NCBI RefSeq assembly: GCF_002742265.1
Contig: NZ_MDGL01000043.1
Location: 1 to 64,000 of the forward strand
Length of the DNA stretch: 64,000 nucleotides
Reading direction: 5' to 3'
DNA from: Maribacter sp. 4G9
GTDB lineage: Bacteria; Bacteroidota; Bacteroidia; Flavobacteriales; Flavobacteriaceae
The position numbers and the translations under genes were made by a program. Shown here piece after piece: positions 42,209-51,027 of the stretch. The notes under the pieces were generated by a model. It worked only from the letters and a program-made list of their open reading frames with translations, did no database searches and had not been told where the DNA came from. Position 1 is the stretch's first letter. Each line of letters opens with the position of its first letter.

Positions 42209-43795
42209 ATGGAAGAATTAAATTTTAGTAGTGTGATGTTATCCCTTCTCTTTGGAAGCGGCCTCTGCCTCCTTTTGGTGCGTTTTATCAAAGAGGGGTT
42301 CTTTGTCAATATCCTTTGGATCGGGCTTGGATTGTTCTGGGCTTGGTCAAAGTCCTCGGATCAAAAGCAGTTCCTTTCGGTTCTGCTAATAATTGGTTTG
42401 CCCTTGTCGTTTATCAACATCCTCTTTTATGTTTTCTTTCCCAAGGAGGGCGAATCGAATACGAATGGTAGGTATAGGGTCAAACTTCAAGTCTCAAAAG
42501 GGAAACTGCTTTTGGAAAACATCCGCAGGGGAATTGCCATTATCGGGGCTGCGGGAAGTGGCAAAACGGAAAGTGTGGTCTATCCGCTTCTAAATCATTT
42601 TAGTCAATGGAATTTCAGTGGGGTCATCTATGATTACAAAGATTTTGAAATTACCGAAATGGCCTACCCCCTATTCAGTACATGCGATATTCCCTTTTTT
42701 ATCATTTCATTCGACACCATTCATTCTAGGGTCAATCCCATTGCGCCAAGATACCTGCCCGATGAGGAAAGTGTCAACGAGCTTTCAAGGGTGCTGGTGG
42801 AAAATCTATTGGAACAGAAGGACAACAATATGAACGCTACCACCCGATTCTTTAATGATGTGGTTGAGGGTCTGGTCGGGGGAATGATATGGCGTTTGAA
42901 AACCGATTTTGAAAAATTCTGTACCCTACCCCATTTGATCGCCCTATATCAACATCTGAATACTGCCCAACTTATTGAATTCCTATCCGACAATGTTACT
43001 TCGAAAGCGATGGCCGATGCTTTTATCAGTGGTGCGGATTCCGAACGGCAGACGGCCGGGGTCAAAAGTACCTTGGCCAATGCCTTTAAAAAGATCAGTA
43101 CCCAACGGATCTTTATGGCACTATCCGCCGATGAAGTTGATTTAAACATCAATCACAAGGATAATTTGGCGGTCGTCTCTGTGGTCAATAACCCAAAAAT
43201 CGAAACGTTTCTTTCTCCGGTTATTGCGACTATCATTCACACAATTACCAAACAGATGAGCGTACGCAATCAAAACCCTTCTTTTTTGTTGATGGAAGAA
43301 GCCGCGACTTTGCGATTACTGAATATGCACCGTATTCCTGCCACTTTACGCAGCTACGATATTGCCACAGTTTACGTATTGCAAGACAAGATTCAAAATG
43401 ATATGATTTACGGGCCTATGGCCAGCAAGGCGATTTTGGCCAATTTGTCCTATCAGTTTTTTGGCAAGGCGAACGACCCCGATACCGCCAAATACTACGA
43501 ACGTTTTTTTGAAATCGTAAAGAAGGAGACCAAAAGTGTCAACAAGGGCTACAACCTCAACTTTGACACTCGTGTGACCAAAGGGGAACGCGAAGTGGCA
43601 AAGACCCGTGCCGATGTATTCTATGGACTGCAACAAGGGGCATTTGTAGTGCTTGCGGATGGCAAGGATAAAAAGGTACTATTCAAAACACCCAAAATTG
43701 TCAGGAAGTTGCCTTTGCAGGGGCGGAATTTAAAGGAAAAACTTGAGGAGAATTTTGAGAAGATTCATCGGGAGGTAAAAGGGATTGTTAAGTAA
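42209..43795 (+). CDS. Type IV coupling protein (VirD4/TraG-like)
   Basis: A 528-residue inner-membrane ATPase. Two or three N-terminal membrane helices (~5-75) precede Walker A GAAGSGKTES (~112-121) and Walker B FLLMEEAATLRL. YDYKDFE and the late FFGKANDPDTAKYY segment are typical of TraG-like proteins in Bacteroidota ICEs. It links the relaxosome to the Tra channel. Ten bases after the relaxase gene; last of the rightward mobilisation operon. Confidence 0.92.
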   Translation: MEELNFSSVMLSLLFGSGLCLLLVRFIKEGFFVNILWIGLGLFWAWSKSSDQKQFLSVLLIIGLPLSFINILFYVFFPKEGESNTNGRYRVKLQVSKGKLLLENIRRGIAIIGAAGSGKTESVVYPLLNHFSQWNFSGVIYDYKDFEITEMAYPLFSTCDIPFFIISFDTIHSRVNPIAPRYLPDEESVNELSRVLVENLLEQKDNNMNATTRFFNDVVEGLVGGMIWRLKTDFEKFCTLPHLIALYQHLNTAQLIEFLSDNVTSKAMADAFISGADSERQTAGVKSTLANAFKKISTQRIFMALSADEVDLNINHKDNLAVVSVVNNPKIETFLSPVIATIIHTITKQMSVRNQNPSFLLMEEAATLRLLNMHRIPATLRSYDIATVYVLQDKIQNDMIYGPMASKAILANLSYQFFGKANDPDTAKYYERFFEIVKKETKSVNKGYNLNFDTRVTKGEREVAKTRADVFYGLQQGAFVVLADGKDKKVLFKTPKIVRKLPLQGRNLKEKLEENFEKIHREVKGIVK

Positions 43796-43810
43796 CAAAA
43801 GATTGCTTAG

Positions 43811-44137
43811 TTAAACAATTGCACTCTGAACAGCTTCAATCTTGGAAGCCAATAATTTCCAATCTTCTTTAAAATCAAAAGATAATCTAATAGTGTCTGT
43901 TGATATTGACTTGGTTTTACCAATATCTGGTATAGAATTGAAAAGGCTCAACCAACAATCAAAGCCTTGAAGGTATTCTTTCTTGCCTTTATTGTAGTGA
44001 CTGAAAATAACGTAAACGCCATCTCTCAATCGCTTGGAATACAAGTCTGCCCCTTTATGATACTCACCAAGGACATCTGTAGATTTTTTGTAACCACGAT
44101 TTTCTAGTTGTGCTAATTTGTTTGCTATTTCGCTCAT
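43811..44137 (-). CDS. Hypothetical protein, first cargo gene
   Basis: 108 residues, cytoplasmic, mixed alpha/beta (LRDGVYVIFSHYNKGKKEYLQGFDCWL). No motif recognised. Convergent with the coupling-protein gene, 15 bases apart. Confidence 0.6.
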   Translation of the reverse strand: MSEIANKLAQLENRGYKKSTDVLGEYHKGADLYSKRLRDGVYVIFSHYNKGKKEYLQGFDCWLSLFNSIPDIGKTKSISTDTIRLSFDFKEDWKLLASKIEAVQSAIV

Positions 44138-44188
44138 TTTTTTGCTATAATTTTCTTTTAATCGAAGATACTAAAAATCAAATCATAT

Positions 44189-44230
44189 AATAAACTCTTT
44201 ACAAAAGGTGCATTCTGTAAAGAGTTTATT
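44189..44230. terminator. 15-bp hairpin, left member of a twin pair
   Basis: AATAAACTCTTTACA (44189-44203) and TGTAAAGAGTTTATT (44216-44230) are perfect complements around a 12-base loop. The core AAACTCTTTACAAAA and TGTAAAGAGTTT recur in the hairpin at 58693-58728. It follows the gene at 44243-44815 on the minus strand. Confidence 0.65.
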
Positions 44231-44242
44231 ATTTGAACCTTA

Positions 44243-44815
44243 TTAAGTGGAGTGCCGTCCCAATAATGGTCTTATTTCCCTTGCTAATTTGAATTCAAAA
44301 ACTCCCACTAAATTAGAAGTCTCCTGTTCAAATTCCATTACATGAATTTTAATTTTAATGCCATATCCCAATGCCCAATGAATGAGCTGAAGAGACTGGG
44401 TTTTCACCGAGTCGGTATATCCCAGATGCTCTTTTAACCTTCTCAACAAACCCTTTTTAACCTTTCCTAGATAGAGGACATTGGTGTCCTCTGGCATGAC
44501 CTTCTTTTTATAGGGAACAGTTCGTAACTTTCTTGCTTTGTATTCTCCAAAACTATTCCAAATGCCTTTGACCTCAGTGGGTGACCTAATCTCAAACCAA
44601 TAAACACAGGGGTCCGTATATGACAGAAACAAATCAATTAGCTTAAGGTAGGTCTTTGTACTTTTTATTGCATCGATACCAAGACCTTGAAATTCATCTA
44701 ATGCCAATTCAATAGTTCTATAATTTTTCGGTCCAGTTTTTGAAACGTCTGTCAAGGCTCGCGATAGGACAGCTGAATATTCCTTTAAGATTCTTTCTGG
44801 TTTCAACTCTATCAT
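44243..44815 (-). CDS. GIY-YIG-like protein, possibly degenerate
   Basis: 190 residues. In order: VYWFEIRS (where GIY would be), NVLYLGKVKKGLLRRLKEHL (YIG-like strand, with Arg and His as in the GIY-YIG helix) and VFEFKLAREIRPLLG near the end (Glu, Pro). This is the layout of the GIY-YIG nuclease fold, but the canonical Tyr pairs are not all kept, so activity is uncertain. It lies among small cargo genes. Confidence 0.5.
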   Translation of the reverse strand: MIELKPERILKEYSAVLSRALTDVSKTGPKNYRTIELALDEFQGLGIDAIKSTKTYLKLIDLFLSYTDPCVYWFEIRSPTEVKGIWNSFGEYKARKLRTVPYKKKVMPEDTNVLYLGKVKKGLLRRLKEHLGYTDSVKTQSLQLIHWALGYGIKIKIHVMEFEQETSNLVGVFEFKLAREIRPLLGRHST

Positions 44816-44831
44816 AGTTTATTTGAACTTT

Positions 44832-44987
44832 CTATCTAGACCTCTTTCCATCTCTAATTTCCTGACAGGTTTTACAAAGTCTTTTGCCTCCTGTACCGCT
44901 TCTTAAATTATCTTTTTCTATATTATTTCCAACTGTACATTTCTTATATACATGATGAACGTCGCTCATAATAGAATGATAAGCCAT
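44832..44987 (-). CDS. 51-residue Cys-containing small protein
   Basis: ATG at 44987 and TAG at 44832-44834 give a basic peptide with HHVYKKCTVGNNIEKDN and LCKTCQEIRDGKRSR. One Cys near the middle, a CxxC pair and two adjacent His residues suggest a small zinc knuckle. It starts 154 bases after its upstream neighbour ends and stops 17 bases before the GIY-YIG-like gene. No family known to me. Confidence 0.5.
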   Translation of the reverse strand: MAYHSIMSDVHHVYKKCTVGNNIEKDNLRSGTGGKRLCKTCQEIRDGKRSR

Positions 44988-45034
44988 AATTTTGAATTTT
45001 AGTTAGTAAATATGATTGATTACTTGTTTGAACC

Positions 45035-45178
45035 TTATTCCTTCAAAGCTTTATTTTCTGTTTCTTTAACCCTTTTTATGTACCCGGCTTTTTTTCCAAG
45101 CGCATATCCAAGAATGAAAATTCCAATAGGAACGATAGATAATAATATTAATTGAGGAGCTCCGATAGCTAAATACAT
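45035..45178 (-). CDS. 47-residue single-pass membrane peptide
   Basis: ATG at 45178, TAA at 45035-45037. One hydrophobic helix (LILLSIVPIGIFILGYALG, ~10-28) is followed by a basic tail (KKAGYIKRVKETENK), giving N-out/C-in topology. No family recognised. Lies between two cargo genes in the same orientation. Confidence 0.45.
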   Translation of the reverse strand: MYLAIGAPQLILLSIVPIGIFILGYALGKKAGYIKRVKETENKALKE

Positions 45179-45244
45179 ATTTTTGATTTAAGATTTATTT
45201 AAACTTTGATTATTGTACGATTACCTACTAAATAGAAACTTATA

Positions 45245-45760
45245 TTATTGAACAAGCCAACGACTTACCCCTCCATGATGAGAGCAAGCTCCTCTACCAG
45301 TTGCAGAAGACCTGGTTCCATCCCTACATATCGCGCCGACCCTTCTTTTAGATTTTTTGCTTTTAATCACAGGTTTAGACGTTTTGGAAGAAAGCCTTGT
45401 TGATTTCTTTTTTAAGATTTTGGTCCCGTATTTGGGAGAGTTGGATTTTACTTGATATCTAGAAGTTCTTATTTCCGCTGTTTTACTACCAGAGCTATTC
45501 GAGGGAAGTTTGGATACCACATTTGTATTCTTAATCTTGGATTTTTTGTAAAAAGTAGTTTCAGAGTAGTCTACAGAATTACCACTTTCTAATTCCGATA
45601 TTATGAAATCAAGATCTGCAAGGGAGTCTTGGTAGGCACGAACTAATCTCTGAATATTTTCCCTTTTCGTTTTTATGACTTTAATCTCTGAAGATTGAGC
45701 ATAAATAGGATTTACTCCTAAAGCAAATATTAGCATAGCAAACCTGATTAATTTTGACAT
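45245..45760 (-). CDS. Secreted DUF3761-type protein
   Basis: 171 residues with a signal peptide ending at IYAQS (~22). A long Ser/Lys-rich linker (~60-135) leads to a C-terminal domain with CRDGTRSSATGRGACSHHGG (C..DG..S..GRGACSHHGGV), the DUF3761 signature with two Cys and two His. The role is unknown; the motif suggests a metal or disulfide-stabilised periplasmic module. Confidence 0.78.
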   Translation of the reverse strand: MSKLIRFAMLIFALGVNPIYAQSSEIKVIKTKRENIQRLVRAYQDSLADLDFIISELESGNSVDYSETTFYKKSKIKNTNVVSKLPSNSSGSKTAEIRTSRYQVKSNSPKYGTKILKKKSTRLSSKTSKPVIKSKKSKRRVGAICRDGTRSSATGRGACSHHGGVSRWLVQ

Positions 45761-45842
45761 TTTATAGTTTAATTATCACTAAAAACCTAATACTTCCTTG
45801 GCTTTATATTAAACTGCAATTTCCAGAGTGCTTTTAGATTCT

Positions 45843-47081
45843 CTATTCATCGATTGTCGAATCAGGCAATTCTAAAATCGCTGAAGTTGACAATTCATTA
45901 CCAGCAATACCTTTAATTGAACCAAACAGTACATTTATATTTTCTTGAACTCCCCAAATTTGCTTTTCTCTGGTTGCAAAATTTTTGAATGCTGCTTTTT
46001 TCTCATAATTCAATTGTTTGATCATTGAATCATAATTTTCAATTATCCTACTAATATTCTGTACAAACTCATTACTTGTTAAATAAGAATACAGCAATTC
46101 CATTTTATCTCCTTTATTTTCATCAGAAGATTTTATAGACTGTGTTTTTAGCAATAGAGATCTTAGAACTAAGGAAACACTTTTTACCTCATTAAAACCA
46201 CAAATCCATACTCCATTTTTTTCTCCGAACCTATCCATGTCAGGTGGGAATGTCTCCGTAACGATTACGGCAATATCTGCTTTACAGTTAATTTGGTCTT
46301 GTTTGAGTTTATTAATCCAATCGTTTGAAAAATTCTTAGTTCGCTTACTTTCATAAACTATTGAGCCACAGGTTTGTTGAAGTGAATTTATGACAGTTTG
46401 TATACAATCTGCACCACGAACACCTTTACCAACTTCATCTATTTCATCAAAAGGATAGGCGTTTCTTAAAAGCTCTTCAAGTGCCAATTCCTGAACTTCT
46501 CCTTGCATTTGCATAGAGCCTTGCTCAGCTTTTCGCTTCATTTCATCAATAAGCTTCTTTTGGTCTTCAAGCTGTTTTTGATATTCCTTTTCTTTTAAAG
46601 CCATTGCTTCTCGTTCTTTGGCCTTCGCCTTATCTTCTATTTCCGTTTGCTTCTCCAGTAACTCTTTTTGAACATTTAATTTAAGGTCTTCAGCTTTCTC
46701 TTTTAGTTCATTTTCCCTTTTTAGCAAATCAATTTCTTGCGCTCTTAAAGCACGATTTTCTTCTTTCTTCTTATCATTTTCTTGTTGTAGCGCTTTTAGT
46801 TGTTGTTCAAACGTTTCGTTGGTCTGCTTCTGAATCTTCTCAGATTCCTTGGCTAAGCGTAGTTCCAGTTTTTCTTTGAAAAGTTCATTCTCTTTTTCCT
46901 TTTTCTGTTCAAACTCCTCTTTTTCTCGGGCTAGTTTACTACGTTCTTCATTAAATATTTCTGCCTGCTCGGCCACCTTACGTTCGTATTCAGCCTTAAA
47001 ATGGGCTTGCATTTTACCTGACAGCGCTTCTTCGACATCAAATTCGTGTGCACAATTAGGACACTTTATTTTATCTACCAT
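45843..47081 (-). CDS. DUF2130 protein with zinc-ribbon start and long coiled coil
   Basis: 412 residues. An N-terminal IKCPNCAHEFDVE half zinc ribbon is followed by a long coiled coil (~25-205, rich in Glu/Lys/Gln) and the DUF2130 domain (~210-400: GVRGADCIQTV, GSIVYESKRTKNFSNDWI, DIAVIVTETFPPDMD). The conserved E-x-K in YESKRTK and the upstream Asp fit a restriction-endonuclease-like fold. Family function is not established; found often in mobile elements next to DNA-processing genes, here an OLD nuclease. Confidence 0.85.
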   Translation of the reverse strand: MVDKIKCPNCAHEFDVEEALSGKMQAHFKAEYERKVAEQAEIFNEERSKLAREKEEFEQKKEKENELFKEKLELRLAKESEKIQKQTNETFEQQLKALQQENDKKKEENRALRAQEIDLLKRENELKEKAEDLKLNVQKELLEKQTEIEDKAKAKEREAMALKEKEYQKQLEDQKKLIDEMKRKAEQGSMQMQGEVQELALEELLRNAYPFDEIDEVGKGVRGADCIQTVINSLQQTCGSIVYESKRTKNFSNDWINKLKQDQINCKADIAVIVTETFPPDMDRFGEKNGVWICGFNEVKSVSLVLRSLLLKTQSIKSSDENKGDKMELLYSYLTSNEFVQNISRIIENYDSMIKQLNYEKKAAFKNFATREKQIWGVQENINVLFGSIKGIAGNELSTSAILELPDSTIDE

Positions 47082-47198
47082 TTGAATTTTATTTAGGTCT
47101 TAAACTCTTATAATATAAGGACACTAAGGGTTTCGTCTGAATTCTCTCAAAAAGCTGTGGACAACTACGTTACATTTACAATTTAGACAATTAGTTTT

Positions 47199-48992
47199 CT
47201 ATATATAATTAGCAAATACCTTATTTATTACTGTTTTCCAATTCTCAGGAATATCCTCAAACTTTTTCCACTCTTTAGTTTCTAAATGCGCTTTAAATGG
47301 TTTGTCTTTTGAGGGTGAGTCATAACCTAAAGTATCTTCGATGTTTTCTTCCAACATTACTCTTTTCTCCTCTGATTTCAAAGCTTTCAAAATTCTTGGA
47401 TTTACATCTTCGGCTCTTGATTTTCCCTGGTCTCTATCATGTATGACAAAATACTCCGTTATTCCCAAAGAACTAAAATATCGAAGCAGTGGCGGAATAG
47501 TAGCTTTTCCTCTTGCTTTGATAAATTGATAATCTGATACAATTCTGTCCTTGGTGTGCTTCGGTAGAATACTAATTGTTTTTCGTAAAACAACATCTTC
47601 TGTATCACCTTCTACAATAACAATTTTCTTTGAGAAAAATGCTCTCGCAAAATAATCGTCAATCTTCACAAGCATTTTAACGTAATCTCTATCATTGCCT
47701 TGTAGTTCAAGAAACTTTTCGGTGACGGAAAAAGCCGTAGACTTTACAAATGAGTCACTTTGTATAGAAATGTTATTGATGACTTGATTTTCTTTTTCTC
47801 TTGAAAGGTCAATCATATATGGAGAGTGTGACGTACAAACTATTTGATTACTAGAACCAGCTAATTCATAAATTGTATCTCGCATTTGATTTGAGGCATT
47901 TGGATGTAGAAAGAGCTCTGGTTCTTCAAAGCAAATAACTAAATTTCTTAAGTCTCCATTACGTTCCTTTTTCCAATCTTCCCTAAACTTAAGCAGAGAA
48001 AATGCAGTTGAGCGTATCATACCTGTTCCTTGATATGATACATCGGTCATAATATTAGAACCTAATTTAATATCATACTTTGGCTTTAAAAAACTACTTG
48101 GATCTGAAAGATTTACTTTAGCATGTATTTCAGAATCGGGGAAAATTGATTTGATTGTAGTATTGACACGAACCATTAATTTCCCAAAAATCGTTTCAGT
48201 ATTTTCTGTATCTATCTCTTTTTCTAATTCGCCAAAGTATTCCTTTACTTTGTCAAAATTTTCTGAGCTTTCAACTACATCATCAAATATTGTAGACATA
48301 ACTTCTCCGAGAGCTGTTTTCTTGTCACTGTCTATTTCGTTTGCTTTATGTTCTGCCGGTATTAATATAAATTTTGGGAGTTTGGATATGACATTTTGAG
48401 GAATACCCCCTGGGTTATTAATCCAGTTAAAAGTTTCTTTATAGTCCCATGCCGGAGCAAATGTATCCAGTAAATTTTTATACTTTGCTATTGTAAGGTT
48501 TTGTGAGTTACCAATATCCTTAAAATGTTCTTTGACCACACTTTCCTCGATTCCACTTTCAATAATTGAATCAATTGTTATTTTGGCTGCATCAAAAACA
48601 ACTGGTTTTAGTTCCTTATTTTGCTCCCAAATTTCATATTTGGGTTTATTAGTTGAGAAAGTTTTTCTATACTTTATTTTTCTTTTTTCATTTTCAATAA
48701 AAACCCTGCCTTTAAAACCAATCCAACCATTTGCATCTAGGGTAACATCAGTAAATGTTCCGACAAGAACTATTTCTGTACTTGAATTTTCTACACAATT
48801 TGTATCTACATTGAAAATTTTAGAATAATCATCCTCTGTAGGTGTATTTGCTGTTAATAACAATTCTATTGCTCTTAAAATGGAGGATTTTCCCACGTTG
48901 TTTTCTCCAATTAAAAAAGTTGCATCACCAAGTTGAATATCAATAGTAAAACACTTCCTAAATCCTCTAATTTCTAATTTTTCTAATTTCAT
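47199..48992 (-). CDS. OLD-family ATPase/TOPRIM nuclease
   Basis: 597 residues from the internal ATG at 48992. The frame is open 18 codons further, but MKLEKLEIRGFRKC is the normal SMC/OLD start. Walker A GENNVGKSS is at 29-37, an ABC-type signature area follows in the middle, Walker B is VICFEEPELFLHP, and SPYMIDLS follows. The C-terminal TOPRIM domain has VIVEGDTEDVVL (Glu) and FVIHDRDQGKSRAE (DxD). This is the class 1 OLD layout (as in phage P2 Old and the GajA subunit). No GajB-like helicase is adjacent. A defence or repair role is inferred. Confidence 0.85.
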   Translation of the reverse strand: MKLEKLEIRGFRKCFTIDIQLGDATFLIGENNVGKSSILRAIELLLTANTPTEDDYSKIFNVDTNCVENSSTEIVLVGTFTDVTLDANGWIGFKGRVFIENEKRKIKYRKTFSTNKPKYEIWEQNKELKPVVFDAAKITIDSIIESGIEESVVKEHFKDIGNSQNLTIAKYKNLLDTFAPAWDYKETFNWINNPGGIPQNVISKLPKFILIPAEHKANEIDSDKKTALGEVMSTIFDDVVESSENFDKVKEYFGELEKEIDTENTETIFGKLMVRVNTTIKSIFPDSEIHAKVNLSDPSSFLKPKYDIKLGSNIMTDVSYQGTGMIRSTAFSLLKFREDWKKERNGDLRNLVICFEEPELFLHPNASNQMRDTIYELAGSSNQIVCTSHSPYMIDLSREKENQVINNISIQSDSFVKSTAFSVTEKFLELQGNDRDYVKMLVKIDDYFARAFFSKKIVIVEGDTEDVVLRKTISILPKHTKDRIVSDYQFIKARGKATIPPLLRYFSSLGITEYFVIHDRDQGKSRAEDVNPRILKALKSEEKRVMLEENIEDTLGYDSPSKDKPFKAHLETKEWKKFEDIPENWKTVINKVFANYI

Positions 48993-49251
48993 TCGCCCTG
49001 TTTTTATTAGTATAGGAGTAAAATAAATTTCTATGCTTTTCGACATATATACCCACTTAACAATTAGAGTATATTCGCATGTAATTATGAATCATTCTTA
49101 GTAACTATTGTCAAAATTCAAAAATGGTGTGGCATATGGTTTTAATAACCGAAGACGCAATATAGAAATTATTGTATTTTTTTTCTTACAGAAAAGCGTA
49201 ATTCATAAATCACAACTTTTGTTAGCTTTGCAACTTTCTAAGCTAAGTTTT

Positions 49252-50064
49252 ATGTTTAAAAAAGCCGTACTAATATTATTTCTTTTTCTTTCCAATATCA
49301 TCTTCTCACAGCAGAATGATTTTAACCTTATTTCATGGAATATTCAAGATTTTGGCAAGACAAAGAATAGTAAAGAATTGGATGAAATTGCCGACATTTT
49401 AAGAGAAGCAGATATAGTAGCAATACAGGAAGTCGTTACAGGTTACGGAGGTGCCCAAGCAGTTGCTAAATTAGCCGATATTCTCAATAGAAAAGGTGCT
49501 CAATGGGATTATGTGATAAGTGACCCTACCAACAGTTCAAAATATGTTACAGAACGTTATGCTGTAGTTTGGAAAACCAAACATATAAAAATAAAAAATA
49601 GAGGCAAACTGATTAAGGAATTGGATACCCTTGTTGATAGAGAACCTTTTTTAATAGACTTCTATATGAAAAATAAAAAAATAACCGTTATTAACTTTCA
49701 CTCTAGGCCTTATAACAAAAATCCAGAAGCAGAAATTAAAGCCTTGACAAAGTATATCATCAATTCTTCTTCTTCCCCTTTGATTTTAGCAGGAGATTTT
49801 AATGTAAATGAAGCTGAATCTGTATTTGACACTTTTAAAACCAAAGGGTTTACTGCCGCCATAACTAATCAAAAAACAACACTAAAAAAGGCTTGTGACG
49901 GTTTTGAATATCGCAACCATCCTATTGACAATGTCTTTTATTCTGACTCCTTGCTGAAAACAGAAAGTGGTGTGCTCGATTTTGTTAGGGCTTGTGATAA
50001 TCTAGAAAAAGCTAGAAAGCTTTCGGATCATTTACCCGTTTTTTTGAAGTTTCAACTGAAATGA
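49252..50064 (+). CDS. Secreted DNase-I-like endonuclease/exonuclease/phosphatase
   Basis: 270 residues from ATG 49252, chosen because it begins a signal peptide (ends IIFSQQ, ~20); the frame is open from a TTG at 49108. EEP motifs are present in order: LISWNIQDFG, VAIQEVV (catalytic Glu), NFHSRPYN, ILAGDFNVN, IDNVFYS and LSDHLPVFLKF (final His). Only plus-strand gene within a long run of minus-strand cargo. Probably degrades extracellular or periplasmic DNA; a lipid phosphatase role cannot be excluded. Confidence 0.85.
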   Translation: MFKKAVLILFLFLSNIIFSQQNDFNLISWNIQDFGKTKNSKELDEIADILREADIVAIQEVVTGYGGAQAVAKLADILNRKGAQWDYVISDPTNSSKYVTERYAVVWKTKHIKIKNRGKLIKELDTLVDREPFLIDFYMKNKKITVINFHSRPYNKNPEAEIKALTKYIINSSSSPLILAGDFNVNEAESVFDTFKTKGFTAAITNQKTTLKKACDGFEYRNHPIDNVFYSDSLLKTESGVLDFVRACDNLEKARKLSDHLPVFLKFQLK

Positions 50065-50120
50065 GGAATCTAAATTTCACGAAAGACAACTGTAAGTCCT
50101 TTGGTTTAAGTAGTAAATGA

Positions 50121-51023
50121 CTATTTCTTGCTAATAAATTCATTAATGATTTTTTCCATATCAGAAGGTAAGTCTGCATTTCTCAACTCATAATAACCGA
50201 CTTCCATCTTATCAAACCAATTTTCCCAATACGCTTTTATAATATCATCTTCATAAACATTTCCTTTAGCTGGGTTTATTCCAAGGACCAAAACTTCTAA
50301 ATCTTTTAAGTCAGTTGCAGCGGATAAAAAGCCATAGTTTCTGTCATTGAATTTTTGCTCCCAGTCAGCCTTATTTAATCTATTTTCCTGAATGGACTGA
50401 GGGGTCAAATACGTTGAAAGGTTATTCTCATCTCTGATATTGTCAATATGGAACAAATACCCATCAGTTAAAATTATCAGGATGTTTCTTGAATTTTCTT
50501 CAATACAGAAATCTTTGACTTTGTTTTTAAAAAAACTCCACACGTCTGAGCCTACATACTTATCATCTTCTAAGGTTTGCTCATAGATTTCTCTAGGTTC
50601 ATTTGAATAAACTGATTTTACATTATTAAATAATTCTGGTGTAGCATTACTTCTATTGATATGAAATTTTAAATCTTTAGAAATTCTATTTATTCTTTGA
50701 TTTTTTGGTTCTGGATTAAAGTATACAGCAATTCTGTCATTAATAGTTCGTTTTTTCTTTATACTCAAATGGTTTATAAAAGCGTTAGAAATTGATTCTA
50801 TATAGCCAATATCTCGCATGTAAAATTCCATTGTCTCGTTGTGATATTTTACGGTGTCAATTCTATCTGACAAATCCAACAAAAGGCTGACATTAAGGTT
50901 TGCGGGTTCCTTTTCCCTCTGAACAGAACTCCCTTCAAAAACGGTCTTTTCTTCTTTAGGCTCATCCCCACAAGATATGAGAAGAAGAATCAATAGGTTA
51001 ACTAAAAGTCTATGCTGCCTCAT
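50121..51023 (-). CDS. vWA-like lipoprotein of the TerB cassette
   Basis: 300 residues with a lipobox LLLISCGD (Cys ~18). A von Willebrand A-like fold is suggested by LNVSLLLDLSDRIDT (MIDAS-like D-x-S, strand 1) and NILIILTDGYLF (strand 4, TDG). The first motif lacks the second Ser of the DxSxS consensus. C-terminal helix RNADLPSDMEKIINEF. Periplasmic, probably metal-dependent protein-protein contacts. Four bases after the membrane protein gene; last gene of the five-gene cassette. Confidence 0.7.
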   Translation of the reverse strand: MRQHRLLVNLLILLLISCGDEPKEEKTVFEGSSVQREKEPANLNVSLLLDLSDRIDTVKYHNETMEFYMRDIGYIESISNAFINHLSIKKKRTINDRIAVYFNPEPKNQRINRISKDLKFHINRSNATPELFNNVKSVYSNEPREIYEQTLEDDKYVGSDVWSFFKNKVKDFCIEENSRNILIILTDGYLFHIDNIRDENNLSTYLTPQSIQENRLNKADWEQKFNDRNYGFLSAATDLKDLEVLVLGINPAKGNVYEDDIIKAYWENWFDKMEVGYYELRNADLPSDMEKIINEFISKK

Positions 51024-51027
51024 TATC

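Noticed and set aside
44189-44230. The hairpin as one unit of a CRISPR array
   Set aside because: Only two copies exist, 14 kb apart, each a self-complementary terminator-like stem with no regular spacers.
47199-48992. A complete Gabija or PARIS system
   Set aside because: The ATPase and TOPRIM domains are in one chain and no UvrD-like helicase (GajB) or separate AriB is adjacent; the neighbours are DUF2130 and a DNase-I-like gene.
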